Numbered from the stretch's first letter, positions 41,209 through 51,020 are shown. The stretch: DNA of 64,000 nt from Paenibacillus paeoniae (GCF_003388735.1 NZ_QUBQ01000001.1:2542001-2606000); one strand, 5' to 3'. Notes: generated from the sequence alone by a model not told the origin. A program made the numbers and translations.

Positions 41209-41655
41209 GTGAAGGATCTGCAGCAATACGTCACTGACTTGCCCATGCGTAATCAGGTTTTCTTTGCGCTTGTGGAAACGACAGCACAGCTTGTCGATGT
41301 ATCCGAGTCGTATTGGCAGGCGCAGGGCATCAACGGAGCCCGTATTCGTATATTGGTGGAGCTGATGAAGGACGGAGGCACCTTGCTTCCTTCGAAGCTG
41401 GCGCAAAAAATCGGAGTCACGAAAGCGAATATTAGCTTGCTTCTTGTCCCGTTAGAGAAGGATGAGCTGATTCGGCGGGAGTCTCATCCCGATGATGGGC
41501 GCAAATCGGTCATTACCATTACCAGGCAAGGGCAAAGCCTATTGCTGGAGCATCTGCCCTCCAATCGGGAGCGAATGGCCGAAAGGATGAGCGTGCTGGA
41601 TGAAGCGGAATTAAAGCAGCTGCAAACCTTATTGCAGAAGCTGAAAAGAGCTTAG
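41209..41655 (+). CDS. MarR-family transcriptional regulator
   Basis: A 148-residue dimeric winged-helix regulator. The DNA-binding part covers about 45-110: 'LLPSKLAQKIGVTKANISLL', followed by 'LEKDELIRRESHPDDGRKSV' with the DDGR wing and 'ITITRQG'. AAGGAGG lies 9 bases before the GTG start. It is followed after 67 bases by an NmrA-like gene on the same strand. Both promoters carry a GTTAA-N4-TTAACTA element, so it probably represses itself and the oxidoreductase until an inducer binds. No typical redox Cys pair is visible. Confidence 0.92.
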   Translation: MKDLQQYVTDLPMRNQVFFALVETTAQLVDVSESYWQAQGINGARIRILVELMKDGGTLLPSKLAQKIGVTKANISLLLVPLEKDELIRRESHPDDGRKSVITITRQGQSLLLEHLPSNRERMAERMSVLDEAELKQLQTLLQKLKRA

Positions 41656-41667
41656 CTCTTTTTTTGC
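41644..41667 (+). terminator. Terminator overlapping the end of the MarR gene
   Basis: AAAAGAGC-TTA-GCTCTTTT with a seven-T run overlaps the stop codon and separates the regulator from the following gene. Confidence 0.75.
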
Positions 41668-41672
41668 GCAAT

Positions 41673-41696
41673 TAGTTAATGGCTTAACTATATAAT
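41673..41696 (+). promoter_or_regulatory. MarR-type operator and -10 before the NmrA-like gene
   Basis: TAGTTAATGGCTTAACTA is a palindrome with 7-base arms and a 4-base centre. It sits directly before TATAAT (41691-41696), in the spacer of the promoter, where a repressor would block polymerase. The -35 is poor. Confidence 0.6.
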
Positions 41697-41722
41697 TTCA
41701 TAATCAGAGGGGCGGATTCATA

Positions 41723-42535
41723 ATGTCAATCGTTATTACTGGGGCTAGCGGCAAGCTCGGACGGCTTGTCATTCAAACATTGTTAGAGCGTGTCCCCGGA
41801 GCAGAACTGGTGGCTAGCATTCGCAACATGGAACATAAGCAGGACTTCGAGAAGCTGGGAGTTGCCGTGCGTCACTGCGACTATGACCTGCCTGACACGC
41901 TGGAGCAGGCCTTCCTTGGAGCTTCGCGCTTGTTGCTCATCTCCAGTTCACATCATCATGATGACGTACGCTTGCTCCAACATACGAACGTGATTGAAGC
42001 AGCAAAACGAGCAAGCGTTGGTCATTTACTCTATACGAGCTTCGCTTTTCCCGAAGCTGGCACCATATCCTTGACCCGGCTGCATGAAGCCACCGAGAGG
42101 GCCGTGCAAGCCTCAAGCATTCCCTATACAATATTCCGTCACGCGCTATATACCGATTTCGTTGGAGTGCTTGATCTTCAATCGGCGATGGTAAAAGGCG
42201 AGCTGCGAGTGCCCCCTGGCGAATGGCGATTTAATTCCGTCACACGCCTCGATCTTGCAACCGCTATCGCCGCAACGTTGACTAGTCCAGACCATGAACA
42301 GCAAACGTACGAGTTGACGGCGCCGAAAGCATGGGCCTTTGAAGAGTTGGCTGAGATTCTGTCCGAGCTTGCAGACAAACCGGTCTGTTTACTGAACGAC
42401 GCACAGCTTCAACATTGGATGTTCGGATTTCTCCGCAGCATCAATACGTCCTCCACGACCGGAGATTTGGAGCAGTTGATGGGACGTCCTGCCACTGAAC
42501 TGAGGGAAGCGATTCGGTTATTAACCTTGCAATAA
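41723..42535 (+). CDS. NmrA-like NAD(P)-binding oxidoreductase (QOR2-type)
   Basis: A 270-residue atypical short-chain dehydrogenase. The Rossmann motif 'IVITGASGKLGRLVIQTLLE' opens the protein. 'SRLLLISSSHHHDDVRLLQH' and 'NVIEAAKRASVGHLLYTSFA' are typical of the NmrA/QOR2 group, many of which reduce quinones or azo compounds with NAD(P)H. GAGGGGCGG precedes the ATG. It follows the MarR regulator and carries its operator, suggesting a detoxification role induced by an aromatic or quinone-like compound. Confidence 0.88.
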   Translation: MSIVITGASGKLGRLVIQTLLERVPGAELVASIRNMEHKQDFEKLGVAVRHCDYDLPDTLEQAFLGASRLLLISSSHHHDDVRLLQHTNVIEAAKRASVGHLLYTSFAFPEAGTISLTRLHEATERAVQASSIPYTIFRHALYTDFVGVLDLQSAMVKGELRVPPGEWRFNSVTRLDLATAIAATLTSPDHEQQTYELTAPKAWAFEELAEILSELADKPVCLLNDAQLQHWMFGFLRSINTSSTTGDLEQLMGRPATELREAIRLLTLQ

Positions 42536-42542
42536 AGAGACG

Positions 42543-42884
42543 TCAGATGGAAGCGGACGCTTGCGCAAGCCATCCGGCGAGTTGATCCGCTTCAATGACA
42601 TCTCCTTTACGGAACTTACGCGTCTTCCGTTCCGATGGGCCGTCCCACTTGCCTTCGGGAAGCTCAAGTCCAGTTGCATGGAAGATGGTGAAGCTGACAG
42701 CATCCTTGGAGGTGGAAATGACTGCGGCGTACTTCCCATTTTTCAGAAAATGCGGCTTCTTATACTGCACACGCTCCTGCGCTTCCGGTATGGCTTGAAA
42801 AACAACCTTTCTCAGCTCTACACTCAGCTCCTGTTGCCACGCTTCCTTCAGTCCGTCCATAAATTCCTTAACTTCTTGATTCAT
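42543..42884 (-). CDS. DUF1801/YdhG-like small protein
   Basis: A 113-residue protein matching the DUF1801 (YdhG-like, SufE-unrelated iron-chaperone type) fold, with 'MDGLKEAWQQELSVELRKVV', 'ERVQYKKPHFLKNGKYAAVI' and 'RKTRKFRKGDVIEADQLAGW'. The biochemical role of the family is unsettled. It ends 7 bases from the convergent NmrA-like gene. It is probably the last gene of the ECF42 operon, 25 bases after the second DGPF gene. Confidence 0.8.
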   Translation of the reverse strand: MNQEVKEFMDGLKEAWQQELSVELRKVVFQAIPEAQERVQYKKPHFLKNGKYAAVISTSKDAVSFTIFHATGLELPEGKWDGPSERKTRKFRKGDVIEADQLAGWLAQASASI

Positions 42885-42909
42885 AACGATTCTCTCTCCT
42901 TTGTCATCA

Positions 42910-43338
42910 TTACTTTAGCAGACTTAACTGGTCTTGCAGATCAGCCCTCAACGCCTGTACTCTCGCATCTAGCGCGACATCCTTCATAGCTTCGAGCCTT
43001 CGAATCTCAACCACATGTTCTCCTTGTCCCGGAGGAAGCGGCATACGAAGCACCCACTTCAAAGCCTCTTCCTCCGTATTCACGTCAATGACTGTATAAC
43101 CAGCAATCCATTCTTGCTCCGGCAAAAAGGGACCTGATTGCATAGCTGGCGCTCCGCCGCCCGGCGGGAAAACAACTCTTAAACCGCTTGAGCTTGGCAG
43201 AAGCTCTTCTGCCGACTGGAACACGCCTGCTTCTTCCAAATTTTCCTTGAAGGCGATTCTCGCTTCGCATTGCTCCCTGCTACCTTGTAACCCGGCCTCA
43301 TAATAGCCCGTTGCTTTCATCATTAACATAAACCTCAT
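42910..43338 (-). CDS. DGPF/YCII-domain protein (second copy)
   Basis: A 142-residue YCII-related protein: it opens MRFMLMMKATGYYEAG and has 'SGPFLPEQEWIAGYTVIDVN', in which SGPF replaces the usual DGPF. Genes of this family accompany ECF42 sigma factors and are their commonest targets; their activity is unknown. It lies 15 bases downstream of the sigma gene. Similarity to the first copy at 44625 (same MRFM opening, same ALRMP segment) indicates an old duplication. Confidence 0.88.
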   Translation of the reverse strand: MRFMLMMKATGYYEAGLQGSREQCEARIAFKENLEEAGVFQSAEELLPSSSGLRVVFPPGGGAPAMQSGPFLPEQEWIAGYTVIDVNTEEEALKWVLRMPLPPGQGEHVVEIRRLEAMKDVALDARVQALRADLQDQLSLLK

Positions 43339-43353
43339 GCTTCACCACCGCCT

Positions 43354-44628
43354 TTACTCCCTGCTTGGCTTTACTTTCTGTTCGCACTCGGTCACCCGAT
43401 CTATCAGCAGAGCCCGCTCCCGCTCATTCCTGGTCATACCCGCCGCACGCTCAAATTCTACAAGTGCTTCTTCGTATCGTTCCAGCTTCATCAGCAGATC
43501 GCCGCGCACGCTTGGCAGCAGATGATAGCCATATAGCGAGGGTTCGTTATGCAGCGCATCGACAATCTGCAGTCCGAATGCCGGACCGAAAGCCATTGAC
43601 ACGGCAACCGCTCGGTTCAACTCTACTATTGGCGAATACGAGATTCTCGACAGCGCTTCATAGAGAGCCGCAATACGGACCCAGTTTGTCTCTGCTACAG
43701 AAGCAGCCTCTGCATGACAAGCCGCAATCGCCGCTTGCAAGGCGTAAGGCCCTGGCGGCCTGCCAAACCTTCGACAGCGTTCCAGCGCCGCAAGCCCGCG
43801 TCGGATGAGCAAACGATCCCACAGGGAGCGATTCTGATCCTTGAGCAGAATCGGCTCTCCATCAGCGCCTACTCTTGTTTTCAAGCGCGAGGACTGAATC
43901 TCCATTAATGCGACCAGCCCATGAACCTCCGGCTCATCCTGGGTGATCTCAGCCAAGACGCGCCCCAGCCTTAACGCTTCCTGGCATAGGATAGGCCGAA
44001 TCCAATGCGCTCCAGATGTAGCGGAGTACCCTTCATTGAACATGAGATAGATGACTTCCAGCACAGCGGAGAGCCGTTCCTTCAGCGCCTCTCCCTCAGG
44101 CATCTCGAACGGAACCCCCTTGGCGTTAAGCGTCCGTTTGGCTCGTACAATGCGCTGTGCAATGGTCGCTTCGGCAACAAGATATGAACGTGCAATTTCA
44201 TCTGTTGTAAGCCCGCAAAGCAATCGCAGAGTCAGCGCTACGTGAGCCTCCGGCGATAATACCGGATGACAGGTGAGAAAGATCAGACGCAGAAGATCGT
44301 CACCGATCTCCCCGTCTATCGCCCCATCGATATCCGCCTCTGTGTACAAGCTGGTATGACGCGCCAGTTCCTCATACTTTCGTCCGCCAACCTTATTCCT
44401 GCGAAGCAAGTCGATAGCACGCCGCTTGGCAGTTGTCATCAGCCAGGCGCCGGGATTATTCGGAATGCTGCTCTCTGGCCATCGTTCAAGAGCTATTACC
44501 AATGCGTCCTGCGCCAAATCCTCTGCCAGCCCGACATCCCGCACCATACGCGTAAGGCCCGCAATCAGCTTTGGCGATTCCATACGCCAGATGGCATCGA
44601 TGGTACGATATGCGACTGTGCGGCTCAC
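43354..44628 (-). CDS. ECF42-type RNA polymerase sigma factor with C-terminal extension
   Basis: A 424-residue sigma factor, more than twice the ECF length. Region 2 is at about 15-80 ('GLAEDLAQDALVIALERWPE', 'NPGAWLMTTAKRRAIDLLRR') and region 4 at about 110-175 ('ALTLRLLCGLTTDEIARSYL'). A helical DUF6596/TPR-like extension (180-420, 'MFNEGYSATSGAHWIRPILC') follows, the mark of ECF42. No anti-sigma gene is present, as expected, because the extension is thought to control activity. The GTG start overlaps the stop of the first DGPF gene by 4 bases. An ECF42-like promoter lies before the operon, implying autoregulation. Confidence 0.9.
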   Translation of the reverse strand: MSRTVAYRTIDAIWRMESPKLIAGLTRMVRDVGLAEDLAQDALVIALERWPESSIPNNPGAWLMTTAKRRAIDLLRRNKVGGRKYEELARHTSLYTEADIDGAIDGEIGDDLLRLIFLTCHPVLSPEAHVALTLRLLCGLTTDEIARSYLVAEATIAQRIVRAKRTLNAKGVPFEMPEGEALKERLSAVLEVIYLMFNEGYSATSGAHWIRPILCQEALRLGRVLAEITQDEPEVHGLVALMEIQSSRLKTRVGADGEPILLKDQNRSLWDRLLIRRGLAALERCRRFGRPPGPYALQAAIAACHAEAASVAETNWVRIAALYEALSRISYSPIVELNRAVAVSMAFGPAFGLQIVDALHNEPSLYGYHLLPSVRGDLLMKLERYEEALVEFERAAGMTRNERERALLIDRVTECEQKVKPSRE

Positions 44629-45059
44629 GCTTTCCTCTGCTGCTCCACTTGCTTCCGAAGCGCCGCTTCCTTCGCTAACGTCTCAGGATCTTCCATCAAA
44701 TCCTCCACATCGAACACTTGTCTTAGTTCAATCTCTCCCTGTCCGAATCCATGCGGATCCGGCATGCGCAGCGCCCACTCCATCGCTTCTTCCCGCGACT
44801 TGACTTCGATGAGCGTATAACCCGCTATTAATTCCTTCGCTTCTGTAAAAGGACCGTCGACCACCTTCGGCTTCCCGCCCGCTTCCGGATAGGAGATTCG
44901 AATAGCGTTCGAGCTAGGCTGCAAGCCGTCAGCAGCAAGCAACACCCCCGCCTTAACCAGCTCTTCATTGTACTTCTGCATCGCATCAATAAGCTCTTGG
45001 CTAGGCATCGCACCGGCTTCCGAATCCGTAGTCGCTTTCACAATCATCATAAATCTCAT
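44625..45059 (-). CDS. DGPF/YCII-domain protein (first copy)
   Basis: A 144-residue YCII-related protein with the diagnostic 'VVDGPFTEAKELIAGYTLIE' and the opening MRFMMIVKATTDSEAG. It is the first gene of the operon; GGGGAGGAATAAAGAC precedes the ATG. Its stop overlaps the GTG of the ECF42 sigma gene, so the two are made together. The function of DGPF proteins is unknown; a ferredoxin-like alpha-beta fold with a conserved His/Asp pocket is known for YCII. Confidence 0.9.
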   Translation of the reverse strand: MRFMMIVKATTDSEAGAMPSQELIDAMQKYNEELVKAGVLLAADGLQPSSNAIRISYPEAGGKPKVVDGPFTEAKELIAGYTLIEVKSREEAMEWALRMPDPHGFGQGEIELRQVFDVEDLMEDPETLAKEAALRKQVEQQRKA

Positions 45060-45140
45060 GTCTTTATTCCTCCCCGTCTATGATTAGCATTGATTTTCCA
45101 GCCCAGAGAGACCGATACTTCTCCATGCTCCTAAATGTAC

Positions 45141-45167
45141 AACGAATCAAGTTCAACCGAATCGACA
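45141..45167 (-). promoter_or_regulatory. ECF42-like promoter of the DGPF-sigma operon
   Basis: On the minus strand TGTCGA (45167-45162) is followed after 17 bases by CGTT (45144-45141), about 80 bases before the first ATG. As I recall it, the ECF42 motif has TGTCGA at -35 and a CGTC/CGAC-like -10. Confidence 0.55.
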
Positions 45168-45260
45168 GGCTCGCACATTTTTTCGATACCAACTATGTTA
45201 CTATTTTTCACATCTGCTGTATGCAATCTACTATGACTACTCCAATGATCAGTACGTTGG

Positions 45261-46067
45261 TTATGCTTGAAGAAATGCTTCCAGCTCCGAGGCAATCATC
45301 GCCGCATTCAGCTTTTTCGTATGACCGAGCCCTTTCTTGCTGACAAGCCGCGCATTCGGAAGAACGGCAGCTACCGCTTGAGCGCCGCGGCGCAGAGAAG
45401 CCGGGCTTTCCGTACCCTCCAGCACTAGCACAGGTATCGCAACCCCCTCCCACATCGCGGGTGACAGAGGCTTGCCCTCCATATATCCATCCAGCAATGC
45501 CGCGTCATATGGCAGCGTGTGTGCCAGCCCCGTCAGCGAAGTCCATACGCCCGGCATCAGGCGCATCAGACGGACAACGAACGCAGGCGCTCCCATCCCT
45601 TTGGTCATAAAATAGTTGACCGCCTCCGCCCGCTTCCCATCAGCAATCAGCTCCGTCACTTGTCTGGCGAACTCCTCAGGAACAATCCGGTCGGCTTTCT
45701 CTACAACAAATGGCGGCTCATGCAAGACCAGCTTCTTCATCTGCACACCTCTGGCAGCGGCTTGCATACATAGAACGGCGCCGGAAGACAATCCCCACAC
45801 ATAGGCCGGTCCGCCTGCCTCATGAATCACAGCCTCCAAGTCTTCAACTTCTCGCTCAATCGCATAAGGCTTCGTATCCCCGCTATCGCCGCGTCCCCTG
45901 CGATCATAGTTGTATACAGTGAACCGTCCCGACAGCAGGGCCGCGAGCTTGGCTACGCCAGCAAACTTGCGGTAACCGAATGCTCCAGATACCAGTATGA
46001 GCGCAGGCCCCTTTCCTGTTTGATCATAGGCGATCTTCGTCCCGTCCTTCGATATTGCGTAATGCAT
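45261..46067 (-). CDS. Alpha/beta hydrolase
   Basis: A 268-residue alpha/beta-hydrolase fold protein. The oxyanion region 'ALILVSGAFGYRKFAGVAKL', the nucleophile elbow 'YVWGLSSGAVLCMQAAARG' (Ser near 95), a candidate acid in 'PVLVLEGTESPASL' and the His of 'KKGLGHTKKLNA' make a plausible triad, although the acid is Glu rather than Asp. AGGAGG lies 7 bases before the ATG at 46067; an ATG two codons earlier is too close to it. The substrate is unknown. It stands between the ECF42 operon and the UvrA-like gene, both on the same strand. Confidence 0.85.
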   Translation of the reverse strand: MHYAISKDGTKIAYDQTGKGPALILVSGAFGYRKFAGVAKLAALLSGRFTVYNYDRRGRGDSGDTKPYAIEREVEDLEAVIHEAGGPAYVWGLSSGAVLCMQAAARGVQMKKLVLHEPPFVVEKADRIVPEEFARQVTELIADGKRAEAVNYFMTKGMGAPAFVVRLMRLMPGVWTSLTGLAHTLPYDAALLDGYMEGKPLSPAMWEGVAIPVLVLEGTESPASLRRGAQAVAAVLPNARLVSKKGLGHTKKLNAAMIASELEAFLQA

Positions 46068-46124
46068 GTGCATTCCTCCTTAATATAAACTTGCTTCTAT
46101 ATGCACGACGAATGAATAACGAAT

Positions 46125-46150
46125 AAATCGACCCCGGCTAGGATCGATTT
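46125..46150 (-). terminator. Possible terminator after the UvrA-like gene
   Basis: AAATCGA and TCGATTT surround a 12-base GC-rich centre. On the minus strand it is followed by TTTATT. The stem is short. Confidence 0.4.
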
Positions 46151-46233
46151 TTGTTGTTTTCTAAACCTTAATCCTAGCCTTAATCCCAAGCCACTTGCCG
46201 CCTTCTTATGCATGAATCTATTTATTCAACTAT

Positions 46234-49149
46234 CTAGTGTAGGAGCAGGCCGACCTTAACCTCTCCACCACTCTGGTCTAACGACTGCCTCAGATACTTC
46301 CCAGTAAGCGATTGCTCCACTCCAGCTACCTGCTCCGGCGTGCCCTCGGCGACTACTGTTCCGCCATTGCGACCGCCGTCTGGTCCCATGTCAATGACAT
46401 GATCGGCGACCTTGATCAAGTCCAGATGATGCTCGATCACAAGCACCGAATGCCCGGCATCCACCAGTTGCTGCATGCAATCGATCAGCTTCTGAATATC
46501 GCTGAGATGCAGCCCGGTGGTCGGCTCGTCCAGCACGTACAGATTATGACTGCCCCTCTTAATCTTGCTCAGCTCGTAGGCAAGCTTGATCCGCTGCGCT
46601 TCGCCGCCGGATAACGTTGTAGAGGATTGCCCCAGTCTCAGGTAGCCCAGACCCAACTGATGAAGCACCTTCAACTTATGTTGAATATACGATTGCTCTT
46701 CGAAAAAAGCGACTGCTTCTTCAATGCTCATATCCAGCACATCCGCGACGCTTTTGCCCTTCAGCCTGATCTCCAGCACTTCATCATTAAACCTTGCCCC
46801 CTTGCACGCAGGGCATACCGCTTCGACATCAGGCATAAATTGCAGTTGTGTCACGATGATGCCTTCTCCTTGGCAATTCTCGCAGCGGCCGCCGTTCTTC
46901 TGATTGAAGCTGAAATCGTTTTTGGTCAGCGGACTGCCTGCCGCTCCAGCTTCCTCTGCGAACAGCTCGCGTATCCGATCAAAGAAGCCGACATAGGTAG
47001 CAGGGTTGGAGCGTGTGCTTCTGCCAATCGGAGACTGATTAATCGTAATAATACCCGTCAAATGCTCGTGTCCCGTAAGCGAGTCATGCTCGCCCGGCTT
47101 AATCCTTGCATCATGGAAGATGGAGAATAGCTGCTTGCACATCACTTCATTCACAAGCGTACTCTTGCCCGAGCCGGATACGCCCGTAATACAAACCAGT
47201 ACGCCGAGCGGAATGTCCACATCCACATGCTGCAAATTATTCGCCCGCGCTCCTCTAATCTGGATTGCCATTCTCGTTAACGGCCGGCGCACAGAGGGAA
47301 TCTCGATGATGCGCGTCCCGGACAGGAATGCGCCTGTTACGGACTCAGGAGCAGCGGCCAGATGCTCCGCTGTGCCTTCCGCAATCATCCGACCACCGCT
47401 GCTTCCCGGTCCCGGACCAATCTCGATAATATGGTCTGCGCTGCGAATCGTATCCACATCATGCTCGACGACGATGATGGTGTTGCCCAGATCGCGAAGC
47501 TTCTTCAGCGTCTGAATCATCCGGTCGCTGTCTCTTGCATGCAAGCCGATGCTTGGTTCATCCAGTACGTAGAGCATGCCCATCAGACCTGAGCTGATCT
47601 GGGTAGAGAGACGAATACGCTGCGCCTCACCTCCCGATATCGTATCTGAACGTCGCCCCAGACTAAGATAATGGAGCCCGATATCCAACAGCAAGTCGAG
47701 ACGGTTCTGAATTTCCTTCGTAATTTGCCCACCGACATGTGCTTTCGTTTCCTTGAACGTCAGACGGGTCAAAAAAGACCGCAGCTCGCTTAGCGGCATC
47801 ACGCTCCATTCATGAATGTCCGCTCCGCCAACCCGGACGCAGAAGCGCTGAGGCTTTAGCTTTTTCCCCTCGCAGTCGGGGCAAGTATGCTCGATCATCA
47901 CTTTTTTATAGAAATCCGATTCTCCTTGACTGCTTTGACGATTCAAAAACAGCTTGTACCACCAATTGATAATATGAACGAACCCGGCGAAGTTCATCAT
48001 CTTGCCCTCATGCCTGAATTGCGTCTTAGTGGAGCTCTCGTCGGTGAAGAACGGAAACCTCTCTCCCTTCGTGCCATAATACAGCATGTCCAGAACAGGT
48101 TCAGCCATGTCTTTCAGAGGAACATCGAGATTGAAGCCGTAATGCTTCGCCATGCTCTTCACAAGTCCCCAAATCCATGTGCCTTTGCTGCTCGTGCTAA
48201 GTAGCTTAGGCTCAATCGCACCGCCATTGATGCTTTTGTTCTTATCCCGCACAAGAAACCGGGCTTCTGCTCTCATGAAAGTGCCAAGGCCGCTGCAGGT
48301 TCTGCATGCGCTGTCAGAATCATTGAAGGAGAAGTATTGCGCCTGCGGCTCTCCCATCGTCAGATGATGCTCCGGGCAGGCGAATTGAGCATAAAACGTT
48401 TTCGCATCGAATGCCGCCCCTTCGGGAGTAGACATGATCTCGAAGCGAATGAAGCCTTCGCCAACCAGACTCAGACTATTTTCAATCGTCTTGTTCAGCA
48501 CCTTATAGATATCCGGCTTGACGATTACCTTATCTACCACAATCTCTATATGGTATTCCGCTTCCTCTTCCAGCTCGAGCTGATCGCTGAGGTTAGTCCG
48601 AACTCCATCAATTAAGAGCGTTCGGAAGCCTTTCGCACGGATTTCATCAAAGGTAGTCTCATAAGTTTCCCCGTACAGCTTGTAGACCGGCGCCAGCACT
48701 TCAAGCTCGGTGCCTTCGGGAAGCTTCTGGATATGCTCAATCATTTGCAGGGAGGAGCGTATTGGAATGGGATGATCACACAGGGGACAAGCTGCCTCGC
48801 CCGTCGAAGCAAACAACAGGCGCAAAAAATCGTAAATATCCGTCATCGTGCCGACGGTGGAACGCGGATTAAGGATGCCTTTCTTCTGTTCAATCGCAAT
48901 GACCGGGGACAGGCCGAATACAAAATCGACCTCCGGCTTTTTCACCTGATTCATGCGGCTCTTCGCATAGGTCGATAGGGAATCCAGAAACCGCCGCTGC
49001 CCTTCACCATAGATAACATCGAATGCGAGCGAGGATTTGCCCGAGCCGCTAACGCCGGTAATGACGGTCAGCTTGTCCCGAGGAATGTTCACATCGATAT
49101 TTTTCAGATTGTTTTGCCTGGCTCCGCGCACTTCAATGTATTTTTTCAT
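46234..49149 (-). CDS. UvrA-like ABC-type excinuclease subunit (probable paralogue)
   Basis: A 971-residue UvrA-family protein with two ABC ATPase halves: Walker A '[20 protein letters not shown]' and a second at about 635, and signatures '[13 protein letters not shown]' and '[17 protein letters not shown]'. Zinc-binding pairs occur as CPLC, CRTC, CPDC, CENC and CPAC. UvrA scans DNA for lesions with UvrB. Several segments differ from housekeeping UvrA ('[20 protein letters not shown]' in place of the usual IEGLSPAISIDQK-like run), so a UvrA2-like role in drug or adduct tolerance is possible. It overlaps the nucleotidyltransferase gene as ATGA and has no uvrB beside it. Confidence 0.88.
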   Translation of the reverse strand: MKKYIEVRGARQNNLKNIDVNIPRDKLTVITGVSGSGKSSLAFDVIYGEGQRRFLDSLSTYAKSRMNQVKKPEVDFVFGLSPVIAIEQKKGILNPRSTVGTMTDIYDFLRLLFASTGEAACPLCDHPIPIRSSLQMIEHIQKLPEGTELEVLAPVYKLYGETYETTFDEIRAKGFRTLLIDGVRTNLSDQLELEEEAEYHIEIVVDKVIVKPDIYKVLNKTIENSLSLVGEGFIRFEIMSTPEGAAFDAKTFYAQFACPEHHLTMGEPQAQYFSFNDSDSACRTCSGLGTFMRAEARFLVRDKNKSINGGAIEPKLLSTSSKGTWIWGLVKSMAKHYGFNLDVPLKDMAEPVLDMLYYGTKGERFPFFTDESSTKTQFRHEGKMMNFAGFVHIINWWYKLFLNRQSSQGESDFYKKVMIEHTCPDCEGKKLKPQRFCVRVGGADIHEWSVMPLSELRSFLTRLTFKETKAHVGGQITKEIQNRLDLLLDIGLHYLSLGRRSDTISGGEAQRIRLSTQISSGLMGMLYVLDEPSIGLHARDSDRMIQTLKKLRDLGNTIIVVEHDVDTIRSADHIIEIGPGPGSSGGRMIAEGTAEHLAAAPESVTGAFLSGTRIIEIPSVRRPLTRMAIQIRGARANNLQHVDVDIPLGVLVCITGVSGSGKSTLVNEVMCKQLFSIFHDARIKPGEHDSLTGHEHLTGIITINQSPIGRSTRSNPATYVGFFDRIRELFAEEAGAAGSPLTKNDFSFNQKNGGRCENCQGEGIIVTQLQFMPDVEAVCPACKGARFNDEVLEIRLKGKSVADVLDMSIEEAVAFFEEQSYIQHKLKVLHQLGLGYLRLGQSSTTLSGGEAQRIKLAYELSKIKRGSHNLYVLDEPTTGLHLSDIQKLIDCMQQLVDAGHSVLVIEHHLDLIKVADHVIDMGPDGGRNGGTVVAEGTPEQVAGVEQSLTGKYLRQSLDQSGGEVKVGLLLH

Positions 49150-50102
49150 TCGTTCATCCACATCTCCATCTCGTCGTTATCGTAAGAGTAGGCGGGTTCT
49201 AATAAAGGAACTCTGCTCTTAGGCGTCGCTTTGGTCTCCGCTTCCCATTTGCTGATCAATCCTTGCTCGGCAAGCCAGTCGCAGGCTGATGCCATGGAGC
49301 CTGTATCCACCGGAATAAGCATACCGAATTTCATAACCAGATCGGTGATCGTCCGCGTGTCCGCTTCTTCCTTCAAGTACGCGATAATAGGCTGGAAGAG
49401 CATCTCAGCACTCTGCTTCAAATAATCATCGATCAGCTTTAATGCGGCTTCTACCTTGTCCCTATCGACTTCTCTGCCTATGATGTGTGTGTAGATAGCA
49501 TGAAAAAAATCCGGATTATAGCCGAGGGCTTGCTGCACCACCTCGCGCATTGGCACTTCCCCTTGTCTGACAACCTCGATTTGAGCCAGCATATCGATCA
49601 TCTTGATGACCCATGCAGCGCTATAGATGACATCATCCTTGATATACAGCCACTTCTCGGCCTTGGCGAGCAGGGACAACGATTGACTTCCAAGCATCAT
49701 TAGATGAAGCTGACGATCCCGTTCCCCGACATGGCGAATCTGCTCCAAATAATCAGCAATCGTACCATCCTTGGTGAACAGCAACGTACTCCGAACGAGC
49801 ATGGAATGACTGAAGGCGCTTTGCATCGACCGCTCCAGCCATCGCTTGAACTCATTGCGCGTCTGAATGCTTGCGTTGATCGGAATATCATTTTCGACGA
49901 AGCAGGTATAGCCCGTCCCCAGCTTCTGATCATGGACGATCAGCTTGAGATCGATATCCGATTTCTCCCACACTTGATCGTAGGACATGCTTCCGATCAG
50001 AATCGCCGCAATTACCTGATCATCGCCTTTAATCTTCTCAACAAATCTCTCCAGCGCCTCACGAAATACCGCCGTCATCGAGCTTGCATCGCTTGCTTTC
50101 AT
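49146..50102 (-). CDS. Nucleotidyltransferase-domain protein
   Basis: A 318-residue protein. An N-terminal nucleotidyltransferase domain has '[20 protein letters not shown]' and 'DIDLKLIV', the GS...DxD pattern that binds metal and nucleotide in antibiotic-modifying and MNT-type enzymes. A helical C-terminal part (about 130-290) follows, then an acidic tail. Aminoglycoside-type adenylylation is one option; the substrate is unknown. AGGAGGAGAGGGACGGA precedes the ATG at 50102. The stop is joined to the UvrA-like start as ATGA, so the two products are probably made in step. Confidence 0.8.
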   Translation of the reverse strand: MKASDASSMTAVFREALERFVEKIKGDDQVIAAILIGSMSYDQVWEKSDIDLKLIVHDQKLGTGYTCFVENDIPINASIQTRNEFKRWLERSMQSAFSHSMLVRSTLLFTKDGTIADYLEQIRHVGERDRQLHLMMLGSQSLSLLAKAEKWLYIKDDVIYSAAWVIKMIDMLAQIEVVRQGEVPMREVVQQALGYNPDFFHAIYTHIIGREVDRDKVEAALKLIDDYLKQSAEMLFQPIIAYLKEEADTRTITDLVMKFGMLIPVDTGSMASACDWLAEQGLISKWEAETKATPKSRVPLLEPAYSYDNDEMEMWMNE

Positions 50103-50192
50103 TCCGTCCCTCTCCTCCTTGGCTGCAATCAAAAACGGCCCTCACTACTACAGATGCCAATCATGGCGAACAATTATCATTTTTGTTAACTC

Positions 50193-51020
50193 TTATTGAA
50201 TTGAAAATTCATACCCTGTATAAGAAAATATATTCTTAAATCCTAGACGTTCCGCAACTGCAATAGAAGGTTTATTCATCTCCATGCAATCCCAATAGGG
50301 AACCCCATTCGTGTCCAAGCATTCCTGAACAAAACTTTGGGCTATATGTTGAGCTAGTTTTTTCCCTTGATGAGATTCCAGCGTTTCAATATCGATGCAG
50401 TGAACATCATTAACGACAAACCCCGAGAAACAGACGCTAACGACTTCCTTGTTGTAGATCGCACAATAGCCAATGCCTTCATTTAAGAATTGTTCCGGCG
50501 TGGACCAGAATTCGCGAATCTTTGCCCTCAAAAACTCAGTGTCTATGGAGATAGAATGATCCTCAAAAAGACTTTTGCTTATCTTAACTATTTCATATCC
50601 TTCCTGAAGCAAAGGCTCACTATTTCGTTCATAATTATCCGCTTGCAGCGTATAAACCCTCTGCTTCCAACTTCCCAAACCACGGTGCTCAAAAATATTT
50701 TCAATGGTTTTATCCCACTCTTCATGATTGCCCATACCTTCAAACCAATCCAGGTCCTCTTTTTTCGCTTCCGAAATAATGACCCTATCGATAAAGTCAT
50801 TCAATTCTTGATTAAATGCTTCATTGTTTGCTTCTCCTATAAAAAAGAAGCCATCATTATTCCCTAACCAAATCAGTCCAGATGCAGGGAAATATCGATC
50901 ATCCACAAATATTCTTCCGGCATTAACTCCCTCGACAATCGCTAATACTTCTATATGTCCTTGCTGATTAACTAAATGACGACATCTTCCGAACTCCTTT
51001 TTCTCCAACTCTATGATCAT
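50193..51020 (-). CDS. GNAT-family N-acetyltransferase
   Basis: A 275-residue protein resembling the GNAT_acetyltran (PF12746) group. The N-terminal half is unassigned, and the C-terminal GNAT fold has 'GIGYCAIYNKEVVSVCFSGF', 'HCIDIETLESHQGKKLAQHI' (the acetyl-CoA pyrophosphate loop, here QGKKLA) and 'NKPSIAVAERLGFKNIFSYT'. GGAGGAACT precedes the ATG. The acceptor is unknown; some relatives protect against antibiotics. It lies 90 bases upstream of the nucleotidyltransferase gene, and the two may share a transcript. Confidence 0.87.
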   Translation of the reverse strand: MIIELEKKEFGRCRHLVNQQGHIEVLAIVEGVNAGRIFVDDRYFPASGLIWLGNNDGFFFIGEANNEAFNQELNDFIDRVIISEAKKEDLDWFEGMGNHEEWDKTIENIFEHRGLGSWKQRVYTLQADNYERNSEPLLQEGYEIVKISKSLFEDHSISIDTEFLRAKIREFWSTPEQFLNEGIGYCAIYNKEVVSVCFSGFVVNDVHCIDIETLESHQGKKLAQHIAQSFVQECLDTNGVPYWDCMEMNKPSIAVAERLGFKNIFSYTGYEFSIQ

